NCBI RefSeq assembly: GCF_964229645.1
Contig: NZ_CAXREX010000293.1
Coordinates: forward strand, 1-13,082
From: Nioella sp964229645
Lineage (GTDB): Bacteria > Pseudomonadota > Alphaproteobacteria > Rhodobacterales > Rhodobacteraceae
Direction: 5' to 3'
Length of the DNA: 13,082 nt
Of the stretch, positions 6,387 to 13,082 are shown in pieces (positions within the stretch are counted from its first letter, which is position 1; the number at the start of each line of letters is the position of its first letter). Position numbers and translations under genes: made by a program. Below the pieces are notes generated by a model. It was not told where the DNA came from. It made no database searches and saw only the letters and a program-made list of their open reading frames with translations.

Positions 6387-7397
6387 ATGACCACTTCGCT
6401 TACCCGCCGTGGCCTGTTCGCGACCGCAGCCGCCGTCGCCATGACAGCAGGTTTCGCAAGCACCGCGATGGCACAGGACTGCATCCAGCTGCGCCTGTCG
6501 GCCGTTCAGTCCGAAACCGACCAGCGGTCCGTCGCCATGGCCGAGGTTTTCGGCCCCGGCGTCGCGGATTTCGCCTGCTTCGAGCCGCACTACAACGGCA
6601 CCCTCTTCGCGCAGGGCACCGAACTGGAAGCCATCGCGCGCGGCAACCTGGAAATGTCGATCACCTCGGCACAGGAACTGGCCGAATACATCCCCGAATT
6701 CTCGATCTTCACCGCAGGCTACGTGCATCAGAACGCCGCCCACCAGGTTGCCGTGTTCAACGATGACGTGTTCGACAACTTCGCTGCCGCCGCCCGCGAA
6801 ACGCTCGGCGTGGAACTGCTGGCCGTCATGTATCTTGGCCGCCGCCACGTGAACCTGCGCCAGACCCGCGAAGAGCTGGAAGTCATGACGCCCGCCGATC
6901 TGGAAGGCGTGAACCTGCGTATGCCCGGCTCGGAAGCCTGGCAGTTCCTGGGCCGCGCCCTTGGTGCCGCGCCGACCCCGATGGCCTTCACCGAGGTCTA
7001 TACCGCGCTGCAAACCGGCGCTGTCGACGGGCAGGACAACCCGCTGCCGACCGTGGTCGATGCCCGTTTCTACGAAGTGACCAACCAGATCGCGCTGACC
7101 TCGCACCTGGTTGACCTCAACTACGTGGCGATCTCGGCCGAAGTCTTTGACAGCATGTCCGAGGACCAGCAGGAGCGCGTTCGCCAGGCTGCCGTGGATG
7201 CCGCCGAATTCGGCCGTCAGCGCCAGCTGGCCATGGAAGAGGAACTGGCCGGCTTCCTGCGCGAACAGGGCCTGGAAGTCTATGAACCCAACCTCGCTGC
7301 CTTCCGCGAAACCGTGCAGGCCGCGTATCTGGAAAGCGACTTCTCGGACACCTGGCCCGAGGGCGTTCTGGAACGCATCAACGAACTGGGCGAATAA
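6387..7397 (+). CDS. dctP: TRAP transporter substrate-binding protein, DctP family
   Basis: Periplasmic ligand-binding subunit of a tripartite ATP-independent transporter, 336 residues, typical length. The N-terminus MTTSLTRRGLFATAAAVAMT has a twin-arginine-like motif (TRRGLF) and a hydrophobic core, with likely cleavage after AMA at residue 29. The DctP signatures are clear: NLRMPGSEAWQFLGRALGA with Arg178, the residue that in this family usually salt-bridges the ligand carboxylate, and FTEVYTALQTGAVDGQDNP at about residues 201-219. The ATG has an excellent ribosome-binding site. The ligand is expected to be an organic acid. Because an AroE-like dehydrogenase ends the same operon and aroQ lies in the divergent one, quinate or shikimate is my best inference, but the sequence alone does not fix this. 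A hairpin follows the gene and may raise its expression over dctQM. Confidence 0.93.
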   Translation: MTTSLTRRGLFATAAAVAMTAGFASTAMAQDCIQLRLSAVQSETDQRSVAMAEVFGPGVADFACFEPHYNGTLFAQGTELEAIARGNLEMSITSAQELAEYIPEFSIFTAGYVHQNAAHQVAVFNDDVFDNFAAAARETLGVELLAVMYLGRRHVNLRQTREELEVMTPADLEGVNLRMPGSEAWQFLGRALGAAPTPMAFTEVYTALQTGAVDGQDNPLPTVVDARFYEVTNQIALTSHLVDLNYVAISAEVFDSMSEDQQERVRQAAVDAAEFGRQRQLAMEEELAGFLREQGLEVYEPNLAAFRETVQAAYLESDFSDTWPEGVLERINELGE

Positions 7398-7411
7398 GCC
7401 CGACGCTGCCG

Positions 7412-7445
7412 GGGGCTGGCCGCGACCGCGCGGCCGGCCCCTTTT
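7412..7445 (+). terminator. Intercistronic hairpin with T tract between dctP and dctQ
   Basis: Bases 7412-7424 and 7429-7441 form a 13-base-pair stem (12 Watson-Crick pairs plus one G-U at 7417/7436) with the loop ACCG, followed directly by TTTT. This is the shape of an intrinsic terminator, yet it lies inside a transporter operon, 15 bases after the dctP stop. It probably acts as a partial terminator or a 3' stabiliser, giving more binding protein than membrane subunits. Confidence 0.65.
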
Positions 7446-7535
7446 CCACTCAGCACCGATCCCGAACCGCTTTGCACCGGTCCGCCCGCAGGGCAGACTG
7501 ACGACGGGAAAGCTGCACGCAAACGGGAGGACGCC

Positions 7536-8102
7536 ATGCACCGACTGGCAAGATGGTTCACAAAGGGGACCGAGGGGCTGGCCGCGCTGATGCTGGCGGC
7601 CATGTTCTGCACCTTCCTTCTGCAAATCTATTCGCGCTACGTCATGGTGCAGCCCTTCGGCTGGACGCTGGAACTGTGCCAGGCGCTGTGGGTCTGGATC
7701 GTGTTCTTCGGCTGCGCCTTCGTGGTGCGCGACCGCGATCACGTGACCTTCGACATCCTCTATCTCGCGGTCCCCGACGGTCCGCGCAAGGTCTTTGCGC
7801 TCGTCTCTGCCGCCGCGATCGTCATCGGCATGGTGGTCTCGTTCCTGCCAACCTGGGACTGGATCGACTTCCTGCGCATTCGCCGCAGTGCCACCCTGCG
7901 CGGAACATGGCCCGACTGGCAGGCGCTTTCGTGGATCGGGGTCGAGCCGGGCGGACGGCTGACCATCAAGATGCGCACGATCTATTCGGTTTTTGCCCTG
8001 TTCATGATCGTCGTGGCCCTGCGCCAGGCCTGGGCCTTCATCAAGGTGCTGCGCCATGGTGCGCCGACCGAGGCCCATGAAATCCAGGTCGGAGAAGATT
8101 GA
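7536..8102 (+). CDS. dctQ: TRAP transporter small permease, DctQ family
   Basis: Small integral-membrane subunit of the TRAP transporter, 188 residues, expected to have four membrane helices. Helices can be placed at about residues 14-34 (LAALMLAAMFCTFLLQIYSRY), 45-65, 87-105 and 147-165. The family pattern is seen in GWTLELCQALWVWIVFFGCAFVVRDRDHVTFDIL: a charged Glu before the second helix, a Trp-rich core, then the basic RDRDHV loop. Between helices 3 and 4 there is an extended hydrophilic loop containing RIRRSATLRGTWPDWQALSW. The start has GGAGG five bases upstream, after a 138-base gap from dctP that holds a hairpin. Its stop TGA shares one base with the dctM ATG (TGATG), indicating coupled translation. 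It scaffolds DctM and does not itself determine the substrate. Confidence 0.92.
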   Translation: MHRLARWFTKGTEGLAALMLAAMFCTFLLQIYSRYVMVQPFGWTLELCQALWVWIVFFGCAFVVRDRDHVTFDILYLAVPDGPRKVFALVSAAAIVIGMVVSFLPTWDWIDFLRIRRSATLRGTWPDWQALSWIGVEPGGRLTIKMRTIYSVFALFMIVVALRQAWAFIKVLRHGAPTEAHEIQVGED

Positions 8103-9397
8103 TGAGTTTCGAGCTTTCCCTGTGCCTGCTGACCCTGTTCACGCTGGCCGCCATCGGCACCCCGATCGCGTACGCGATCTTCGTCGGCGCACTGGTCTAT
8201 CTCGGCGCGTCGGGCCAGGACCTGGCACTGGCCGGGGAGCAGATCCTGGCCGGGCTTTACCAAAGCTTCGTCCTGCTTGCCGTGCCGCTCTTTATCGTGG
8301 CCGCCAACATCATGAACGCGGGCACGATCTCGGACAGGTTGCTGCAATTCTGCGTGGCCGCCGTGGGGCGTTTCCGGGGCGGGCTTGGCCATGTGAACGT
8401 GGTGGCCTCGCTCATCTTTTCGGGCATGTCCGGCTCTGCCGTGGCTGATGCGGCCGGGATCGGCAAGATCATCATCGACATGATGACCCGCTCGGGCCAG
8501 TACACGCGAGGCTACGCCGCCGCGATCACCGCCGCCTCGGCCACCATCGGCCCGATCATTCCACCCTCGATCCCGATGGTGCTCTATGCGCTCGTCTCGA
8601 ACAGCTCGATCGGCTACCTGTTCCTGGGCGGCATCCTGCCGGGCCTGTTGATGGGCGTGGTGCTGATGGCGATGAACAGCTTCATTTCGCACCGCCGCGA
8701 CTTCGCGCTGGAAGAGCCGGTGCCGCTGTCGGAACTGCCGCGCCACACGGCCAATGCCTTCCCTGCGCTTCTGATGCCCGCGATCCTGCTTTACGGCATC
8801 TATGGCGGCGTCACCACGCCGACCGAGGCCGCTGCCGTCGCCGCTGCCTATGCGCTGTTGCTGGCGGGGCTGTTCTACCGGGCGCTGTCCTTCCGCGCGC
8901 TCTACCACATCCTTGTCGACAGCGCGCGCTCGTCGGCGGCTGTTGGCCTCGTGATCGGCGGGGCGCTCATTCTCAACTACATCGTCGCCTCGGAAAACAT
9001 CCCCGACATGATCGCCACCTCGCTCGTGGGGCTGGACGTATCGCCGATCGTGTTCCTGCTGGCGGTGAACCTGCTGATCCTGGTCCTGGGCTGCGTGCTG
9101 GATGCGACCACCATCATCCTGGTCATCATCCCGCTATTCCTGCCGACCTGCCGGGAACTGGGCATCGACCTGGTGCATTTCGGGGTCGTGGCGGTGGTCA
9201 ACTGCATGATCGGGCTGATCACCCCGCCCTATGGCATCCTGCTTTTCGTCATCAACGCGGTCACGCGCATTCCGCTGATCGAGATCATCCGCGAGATCTG
9301 GCCCTTCCTGGGCGTTCTGGTGCTGGCGCTGCTGGCGCTGATCTTCTTCCCGGACCTCACGCTGTGGCTGCCGCGCCTTCTGGGCTACCAGGGGTAG
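8102..9397 (+). CDS. dctM: TRAP transporter large permease, DctM family
   Basis: Transport subunit that moves the acid into the cytoplasm, driven by the sodium gradient in characterised family members. It has 431 residues and a dozen or so hydrophobic segments, normal for DctM. Signature stretches include VPLFIVAANIMNAGTISDRLL, SGMSGSAVADAAGIGKIIIDMM at about residues 109-130, and TIGPIIPPSIPMVLYAL. Near the C-terminus are LGCVLDATTIILVIIPLFLP and CMIGLITPPYGILLFVIN. ATG 8102 overlaps the dctQ stop and has GGAGA upstream; a TTG at 8099 in frame would add one residue and is not preferred. The dehydrogenase gene begins three bases after the stop, so transport and first catabolic step appear to be made from the same transcript. 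Confidence 0.95.
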   Translation: MSFELSLCLLTLFTLAAIGTPIAYAIFVGALVYLGASGQDLALAGEQILAGLYQSFVLLAVPLFIVAANIMNAGTISDRLLQFCVAAVGRFRGGLGHVNVVASLIFSGMSGSAVADAAGIGKIIIDMMTRSGQYTRGYAAAITAASATIGPIIPPSIPMVLYALVSNSSIGYLFLGGILPGLLMGVVLMAMNSFISHRRDFALEEPVPLSELPRHTANAFPALLMPAILLYGIYGGVTTPTEAAAVAAAYALLLAGLFYRALSFRALYHILVDSARSSAAVGLVIGGALILNYIVASENIPDMIATSLVGLDVSPIVFLLAVNLLILVLGCVLDATTIILVIIPLFLPTCRELGIDLVHFGVVAVVNCMIGLITPPYGILLFVINAVTRIPLIEIIREIWPFLGVLVLALLALIFFPDLTLWLPRLLGYQG

Positions 9398-9400
9398 GCC

Positions 9401-10249
9401 ATGGGCAAGACGCGCTTCCGGCTTGGGCTGATCGGCGACAATATCCGTGCCTCGCGCGCCCCTGCCCTGCATAGGCTGGCCGGACGCATGGCCGGGCTGG
9501 AGGTGAGCTACGAGCTGTTCATTCCGCCCGCCCTTGGCATGAGCTTTGGCGAGGTGTTCGAGCATGTGGAGGAGATCGGCCTCGACGGGGTGAACGTCAC
9601 CCTGCCCTACAAGGAACGGGTGGTATCCCGGCTACGCATCGACGACCCCGATATTGCCCGGATCGGTGCCTGCAACACGGTGCGGTTCGATGCCGATGGG
9701 CCGCGTGGCTTCAACACCGATTTCAGCGCCTTCGTGACCGCCTATGGCGCGGCCTTCCCGGACCTGCCCCCCGGTCGCGTTGTGATGTTCGGCGCCGGTG
9801 GCGTGGGCAAGGCCGTGGCCTTTGCCCTGAAGCGCCTCAAGGCGGAGAGGATCATCTTCATCGACCCGGACCGGGCCAAGGCCGAGGCGCTGGCCGATGT
9901 GCTCAACGCGGATGGGACGGCGCTTGCGAGGGTCGGTGACCTGTCGGACCTGCCCGGAGCCGATGGCGTCATCAACTGCACGCCGCTTGGCATGGTGGGC
10001 TATGGCGGCTCGCCCGTTGCCCAAGGGGGCTTTCCAGGCTGCCGTTGGGCCTTCGACGCAGTCTATACACCCGTCGACACCCCGTTCCGGGCGCAGGCCG
10101 AAGCAGCGGGGGCACGGTTCATCTCGGGCTACGAGCTTTACTATTACCAGGGCGTCGATGCCTTCGAGATCTTCACCGGAAGGCGTGTCACCGATCACGC
10201 GCGCCTTCGCGCGGCGCTGGCGGCCGAGCCTGCCCCGCTCAGCGCCTGA
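9401..10249 (+). CDS. AroE-family dehydrogenase, probable NAD-dependent quinate/shikimate dehydrogenase
   Basis: Shikimate dehydrogenase superfamily, 282 residues. The substrate domain has GLIGDNIRASRAPALH. Ser-Arg-x-Pro here resembles catabolic quinate/shikimate dehydrogenases of the Corynebacterium QsuD type, whereas biosynthetic AroE normally has SLSP. Other motifs are GVNVTLPYKE with catalytic Lys71, GACNTV, and GFNTDFSAF with catalytic Asp107. The Rossmann domain starts GAGGVGKAV (131-139), and the second strand ends FIDPDRAKAEALADVL with Asp155. An acidic residue there favours NAD over NADP; AroE usually has an NRT-type basic pocket. INCTPLGM, FDAVYTPVDTPF and YYYQGVDAFEIFTG (Gln250) complete the fold. 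It follows dctM by three bases with AGGGG upstream of the ATG. The expected reactions are quinate to 3-dehydroquinate and shikimate to 3-dehydroshikimate. Relative preference cannot be read. The stop abuts the stop of the convergent EamA gene. Confidence 0.9.
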   Translation: MGKTRFRLGLIGDNIRASRAPALHRLAGRMAGLEVSYELFIPPALGMSFGEVFEHVEEIGLDGVNVTLPYKERVVSRLRIDDPDIARIGACNTVRFDADGPRGFNTDFSAFVTAYGAAFPDLPPGRVVMFGAGGVGKAVAFALKRLKAERIIFIDPDRAKAEALADVLNADGTALARVGDLSDLPGADGVINCTPLGMVGYGGSPVAQGGFPGCRWAFDAVYTPVDTPFRAQAEAAGARFISGYELYYYQGVDAFEIFTGRRVTDHARLRAALAAEPAPLSA

Positions 10250-11167
10250 TCAGGGCGTCGTGATGGGCGGCGGTCTGCGCCGCATGCCCGACAGCGCGTT
10301 GCCAGCGATCGCCGCCAGCAGGATAAGCCCGCCAAGAAGCGTGTTGAGCGTCGCGGTTTCCCCCAGGAAAAGCCAGACCCAGACTGGCCCGAGCAGCACC
10401 TCGGCCAGCGACAACAGCGTCAGTTCCGCCGCCGGCACGGTGCGCGAGCCGAGCGTGTAAAGCACCAGCCCCGTGCCCACCTGGAAGACCCCCATGCCGA
10501 GGGCGACAGCCCCGTCATGCGGGCTCAGGACCAATGGCAGGCCCGAGGCCAGGCACATGCCCGCCGTGATCGCGATGGCAAAAAGGCCCGAGAGGAAGAC
10601 GTAAGGCAGCGTCTCGCCGGCCTTGCCCCATCGCAAGGTGACCGTGAAAACCGCAAAGCCAAAGGCCGAGCCAAGCGCCGCAAGGCTGCCCGCAAGCGCA
10701 GCCCCGCCATTCTTGTCGGCCACCATGACACCGATACCGCCCACGGCCACCGCGATGGCCAGCCACGTGGCCCGGCGCACCGGCTCGCGCAGCACCAGCC
10801 AGCCCAGCACCGCCGCGAGGAACGGCGCAGAGGCAAAAAGCAGCATGGCATTGGCGACCGAAGTGGCCTGGATCGCGTAGATCCCGCCCGAATAGGCCGC
10901 GACCAGCGCCAGCCCCCCGATCACCGCCGCCGGACCCGCGTGGCGCAGGAAGGCAAAGGGGCTTGCGCCCGTGCGCAGGCGGATGACCACGTAAAGGAAG
11001 GCCGACAGGCTGATCGAGCGATACAGCAGGATCTGCCACACCGTCGCCTCTTCGATCAGGCGCACGCCCAGGCCGATCGTCGACCAAAAGACGCCTGCAA
11101 GGAAGACGAAGACAAGGCCGCGCTGATGGCTGATAGCCGAGGATTGGCGGAGCGATGCGTCGGTCAT
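10250..11167 (-). CDS. DMT superfamily transporter, EamA family
   Basis: Inner-membrane metabolite transporter, usually an exporter in this family, about 305 residues. It shows two repeats of five hydrophobic segments. The first begins GLVFVFLAGVFWSTIGLGVRLI and includes VANAMLLFASAPFLAAVLGWLVLREPVRRATWLAIAVAVGGIGVMV; the second has the equivalent AAELTLLSLAEVLLGPVWVWLFLGETATLNTLLGG. The paired FLxxPVFxAxxxxLxxxE-like motifs ending in Glu (LREPV, LGETA) are typical of EamA domains. The C-terminus is short and basic (RRRPP). The ATG has no clear Shine-Dalgarno sequence upstream (CCCCCCGCGCG). It lies about 100 bases downstream of the glycosyltransferase gene on the same strand and converges on the AroE-like gene with stop codons touching. 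Substrate is unknown; a link to the quinate locus is not supported. Confidence 0.9.
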   Translation of the reverse strand: MTDASLRQSSAISHQRGLVFVFLAGVFWSTIGLGVRLIEEATVWQILLYRSISLSAFLYVVIRLRTGASPFAFLRHAGPAAVIGGLALVAAYSGGIYAIQATSVANAMLLFASAPFLAAVLGWLVLREPVRRATWLAIAVAVGGIGVMVADKNGGAALAGSLAALGSAFGFAVFTVTLRWGKAGETLPYVFLSGLFAIAITAGMCLASGLPLVLSPHDGAVALGMGVFQVGTGLVLYTLGSRTVPAAELTLLSLAEVLLGPVWVWLFLGETATLNTLLGGLILLAAIAGNALSGMRRRPPPITTP

Positions 11168-11268
11168 CGCGCGGGGGGACGTTGTGTGTGCATGGGGTCA
11201 GGCTAGGAAGCGCGGCAAGGGCCCGTCCCGCCCATGCGCGACCTTGCCGATGTCGCGGATGGACCGGC
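11168..11268. other. Intergenic spacer between the glycosyltransferase and EamA genes
   Basis: About 100 bases between two leftward genes. A perfect 6-base-pair stem, GACCGG (11262-11267) with CCGGTC (11276-11281), closes an 8-base loop that contains the glycosyltransferase stop codon. No T tract follows on the minus strand, so it is not a convincing intrinsic terminator. I see no clear promoter for the EamA gene and no small ORF worth calling, so read-through from the upstream gene is possible. Confidence 0.3.
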
Positions 11269-13017
11269 TCAGGCCCCGGTCGGGCAGAGGAAGATCGACA
11301 CTTCCCGTTCCAGGAAAAGCGGCTTTGCCGGGTCGAAACGCGCCTCCATCTCGCAGCGTTCGACCAGGTCCGCGAAGAAATTGCGCATCAGCGCAGAGTC
11401 GATCTCGTTCAGGTGGTAGCCAAGGTTCGACACCACGAAGGCGCTAAAGCCCAGGTCGATCCAGTAATCGAGCTGCCATTCCTCGCGCTGCGGCGGCCAG
11501 GCATGGGGATGCACCTCGTAATCCACCGCTTCCTCGTCGGTGCTTTCAAGCCCGTACATCACCGTGGGCATCGCCATGTAGAAGACGGCGCCGGGGGCAT
11601 TTTCCCGGATGATCCGTTCCTCGGCCATCTGGGGCATCTCGACATCGTAGCGCTCGGCCAGGCGCTGCCAGCGCGCCAGTTGCATTGACTGCGCCTCGCG
11701 CCGCTGCGGCAGGCCGATATCGACCATCGTCAGGATCCGGTCCTCGGCGAGGTGTTCGGCGATATAGGCATCGGTGCGCAGACGCTGCGGCTCTGCCATG
11801 GCCTGGCGCAAAGGCTCTGCCGCACCGATGGCAAAAAGCGCCGTCCCCACCACCAGCACGCCCCCGGCCCCCAGGCGCAACGCCCGCTCTCCGCCCTGCA
11901 CCAGCCCCGCCAGTGCAAGGGCTGCCAGCAGGGCCAGCCCGGCGAAATTGGCGATCCACAGGTGTTCGGGCTGGCGGCTGCCCGACATGGCGGCCACCGC
12001 GAGCGTGCCGACGACGATAGAGAGCCACACGAGGACAAGCGCCGGTTTGTGGCGCAGGCTGCAGTCGCGAGAGGCCAGCATCAGCGGCGTGATCAGTGCC
12101 GCCACCGCCAGCACCGGGTTCAGCCCCAGCACCATGTCGATCCCGCGCCGGGCCAGCATCGTCAGCCCCGCAACGGCGCCCTCCTCCATGCGCAGCGACA
12201 TCACCGCCTGGATCTGCTGAAAGGCGAGGAAATTCTCGAAATCGAGCACGATCCCGATATTGAGCACGGGCCAGATGATCGCGCCCGTCACCAGGACCAG
12301 CGCCAGAGACCGCAGCATGGACACGGGCCCCTCTGACCGCGTCACCAGGACAGCCGTGCCAAAGGCCAGCGGCGCAAGGATGAACAGGATCGAATGCTTG
12401 AAACTGAGCGCCAGCACGACGCAAAGCGCCAGCACCACATCCCCCCAACCGGGCCGCCCCTGGTCGAGCCGCGCCAGAAGCGCCCAGATCACCGCGAGCC
12501 CCGCCGTGGCAAGCGCGACGTCGCCCTTGGAAATATGGGCCATGTAGACCCCAAGCGGGTAAAGCGCCAGGATCAGCCCGGCCGCCAGCGCCAGTCCCTG
12601 CGACAGCCCGAGCCTGCGCGCAATCGCATGGGCCAGCGGGGCAGACAGCGCCCCAACCGCCGCCGTCATCAGCCGCGCGGTGACGTAAAAGACCGTGGGG
12701 TCCGCGAAATACTGCGCGCGAAAGCCATCCGTCCCGTCCCACCACGACAGCACGAGGCCCAGAAGGTAGAGCCCGGCAAAGCCGATCGCGGTCAGGTAAT
12801 TCACGAGGGGCGGGTAGAAATGCTGCTCGGGCACCAGTTCGCCGGTCAGGACCCGCGCGGCGGCCCCGATGGGCTCGTCCCCGTGCAGATACCCGTAATC
12901 GGCCCCCAGTGCGCGCAGCACGAAGGCCAGAAGGAACAGCGCCATGACCGGCATCCAGCCGCCACGGGTTCTGGTGAAGTGCAGGCCGTCTCGGCGCCCG
13001 CTTCGTCCGAACGTCAT
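11269..13017 (-). CDS. Polytopic glycosyltransferase, family 39/PMT_2-like
   Basis: Large membrane glycosyltransferase of up to 582 residues, of the class that transfers a sugar from a polyprenyl-phosphate donor to a periplasmic acceptor. After a basic N-terminus and first helix (about 22-38) comes YGYLHGDEPIGAAARVLTGE, with the Asp-Glu pair (47-48) expected in the first periplasmic loop of GT-C enzymes, followed by HFYPPLVNYL. About ten further hydrophobic segments run to roughly residue 400, for example GLALAAGLILALYPLGVYMA and FKHSILFILAPLAFGTAVLV. The last 180 residues or so are soluble, rich in acidic and aromatic residues, and end FLEREVSIFLCPTGA. ATG 13017 lacks a Shine-Dalgarno sequence; an internal ATG at 12954 (MPVMALFLL) is the alternative start and would still keep the first helix. 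Acceptor and sugar are unknown. It is the only recognisable envelope-glycan gene here. Confidence 0.8.
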   Translation of the reverse strand: MTFGRSGRRDGLHFTRTRGGWMPVMALFLLAFVLRALGADYGYLHGDEPIGAAARVLTGELVPEQHFYPPLVNYLTAIGFAGLYLLGLVLSWWDGTDGFRAQYFADPTVFYVTARLMTAAVGALSAPLAHAIARRLGLSQGLALAAGLILALYPLGVYMAHISKGDVALATAGLAVIWALLARLDQGRPGWGDVVLALCVVLALSFKHSILFILAPLAFGTAVLVTRSEGPVSMLRSLALVLVTGAIIWPVLNIGIVLDFENFLAFQQIQAVMSLRMEEGAVAGLTMLARRGIDMVLGLNPVLAVAALITPLMLASRDCSLRHKPALVLVWLSIVVGTLAVAAMSGSRQPEHLWIANFAGLALLAALALAGLVQGGERALRLGAGGVLVVGTALFAIGAAEPLRQAMAEPQRLRTDAYIAEHLAEDRILTMVDIGLPQRREAQSMQLARWQRLAERYDVEMPQMAEERIIRENAPGAVFYMAMPTVMYGLESTDEEAVDYEVHPHAWPPQREEWQLDYWIDLGFSAFVVSNLGYHLNEIDSALMRNFFADLVERCEMEARFDPAKPLFLEREVSIFLCPTGA

Positions 13018-13082
13018 GGCAGTGTGATTACACGGGCCAAAGCCATGCTCCCAACGGTTTTTCGGGCCATATCCGGAATAGT
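13018..13082 (-). promoter_or_regulatory. Putative promoter of the glycosyltransferase gene
   Basis: On the minus strand, TTGGGA (13054-13049) and TGTAAT (13032-13027) are spaced by 16 bases and match the -35 and -10 consensus at 4 and 5 of 6 positions. The -10 ends only nine bases before ATG 13017, so a start site at the usual distance would leave a leader of about 2-4 bases. A GTGT-GATT-ACAC inverted repeat overlaps the -10. Nothing else recognisable lies between here and the window end. Confidence 0.4.

Noticed and set aside
6372..8078. Long minus-strand frame opposite dctP and dctQ
   Set aside because: It is antisense to two clear TRAP genes, has His/Gly/Arg-rich low-complexity composition, and shows no family motif.
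13022..13033. GTGTGATTACAC as a Crp/Fnr-type binding site
   Set aside because: The arms are only four bases with a four-base spacer and do not match the spacing of those sites; it also overlaps the putative -10.
1..13082. tRNA or rRNA genes, CRISPR arrays, insertion sequences, and defence or phage genes
   Set aside because: Nearly all bases are accounted for by metabolic and transport genes, and the short gaps contain no direct-repeat array, cloverleaf or transposase fragment that I could recognise.

Overview
The window looks like a stretch of chromosome from a GC-rich alphaproteobacterium, most likely of the Rhodobacterales (Roseobacter/Paracoccus-like). The basis is the strong G+C bias at third codon positions, tightly packed operons, a tripartite TRAP transporter, and paired FCD-type GntR regulators. 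No rRNA, tRNA, CRISPR array, insertion sequence or phage gene was seen, and no intergenic gap exceeds about 190 bases. The taxon is an inference from style, not a marker-gene result.

Left part (2-3232, + strand): the end of a BmpA/NupABC/YufNOPQ-type ABC importer operon. It holds a 5'-truncated double ATPase and two overlapping permeases. Family knowledge suggests uptake of nucleosides or another purine-like ligand. The substrate-binding protein is presumably just outside the window.

Centre (3229-10249): two divergent operons that I read as one hydroaromatic-acid (quinate/shikimate) uptake and catabolism locus. Leftward run an FCD-GntR regulator, a type II 3-dehydroquinate dehydratase (AroQ) and a Gfo/Idh/MocA oxidoreductase, joined by a 4-base overlap and a 1-base gap. 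Rightward run a second FCD-GntR regulator, then dctP, dctQ and dctM of a TRAP transporter, then an AroE-family dehydrogenase whose substrate and cofactor motifs (SRAP, an acidic residue after the second Rossmann strand) fit an NAD-dependent quinate/shikimate dehydrogenase better than biosynthetic AroE. In this model TRAP imports the acid, the AroE-like enzyme oxidises quinate to 3-dehydroquinate (or shikimate to 3-dehydroshikimate), and AroQ dehydrates 3-dehydroquinate to 3-dehydroshikimate. The next enzyme towards protocatechuate, 3-dehydroshikimate dehydratase, is not in the window. The role of the Gfo/Idh/MocA protein is the main unknown.

Right part (10250-13017, - strand): a DMT/EamA-family transporter and, upstream of it, a large polytopic family-39-type glycosyltransferase. 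Nothing in the sequence ties them to the quinate/shikimate locus.

Notable non-coding signals: an 11/12-identical AT-rich element upstream of both central operons (candidate shared operator), a strong GC hairpin with a short T tract between dctP and dctQ, two convergent gene pairs whose stop codons overlap or abut, and a promoter-like pair so close to the glycosyltransferase ATG that its transcript might be leaderless.
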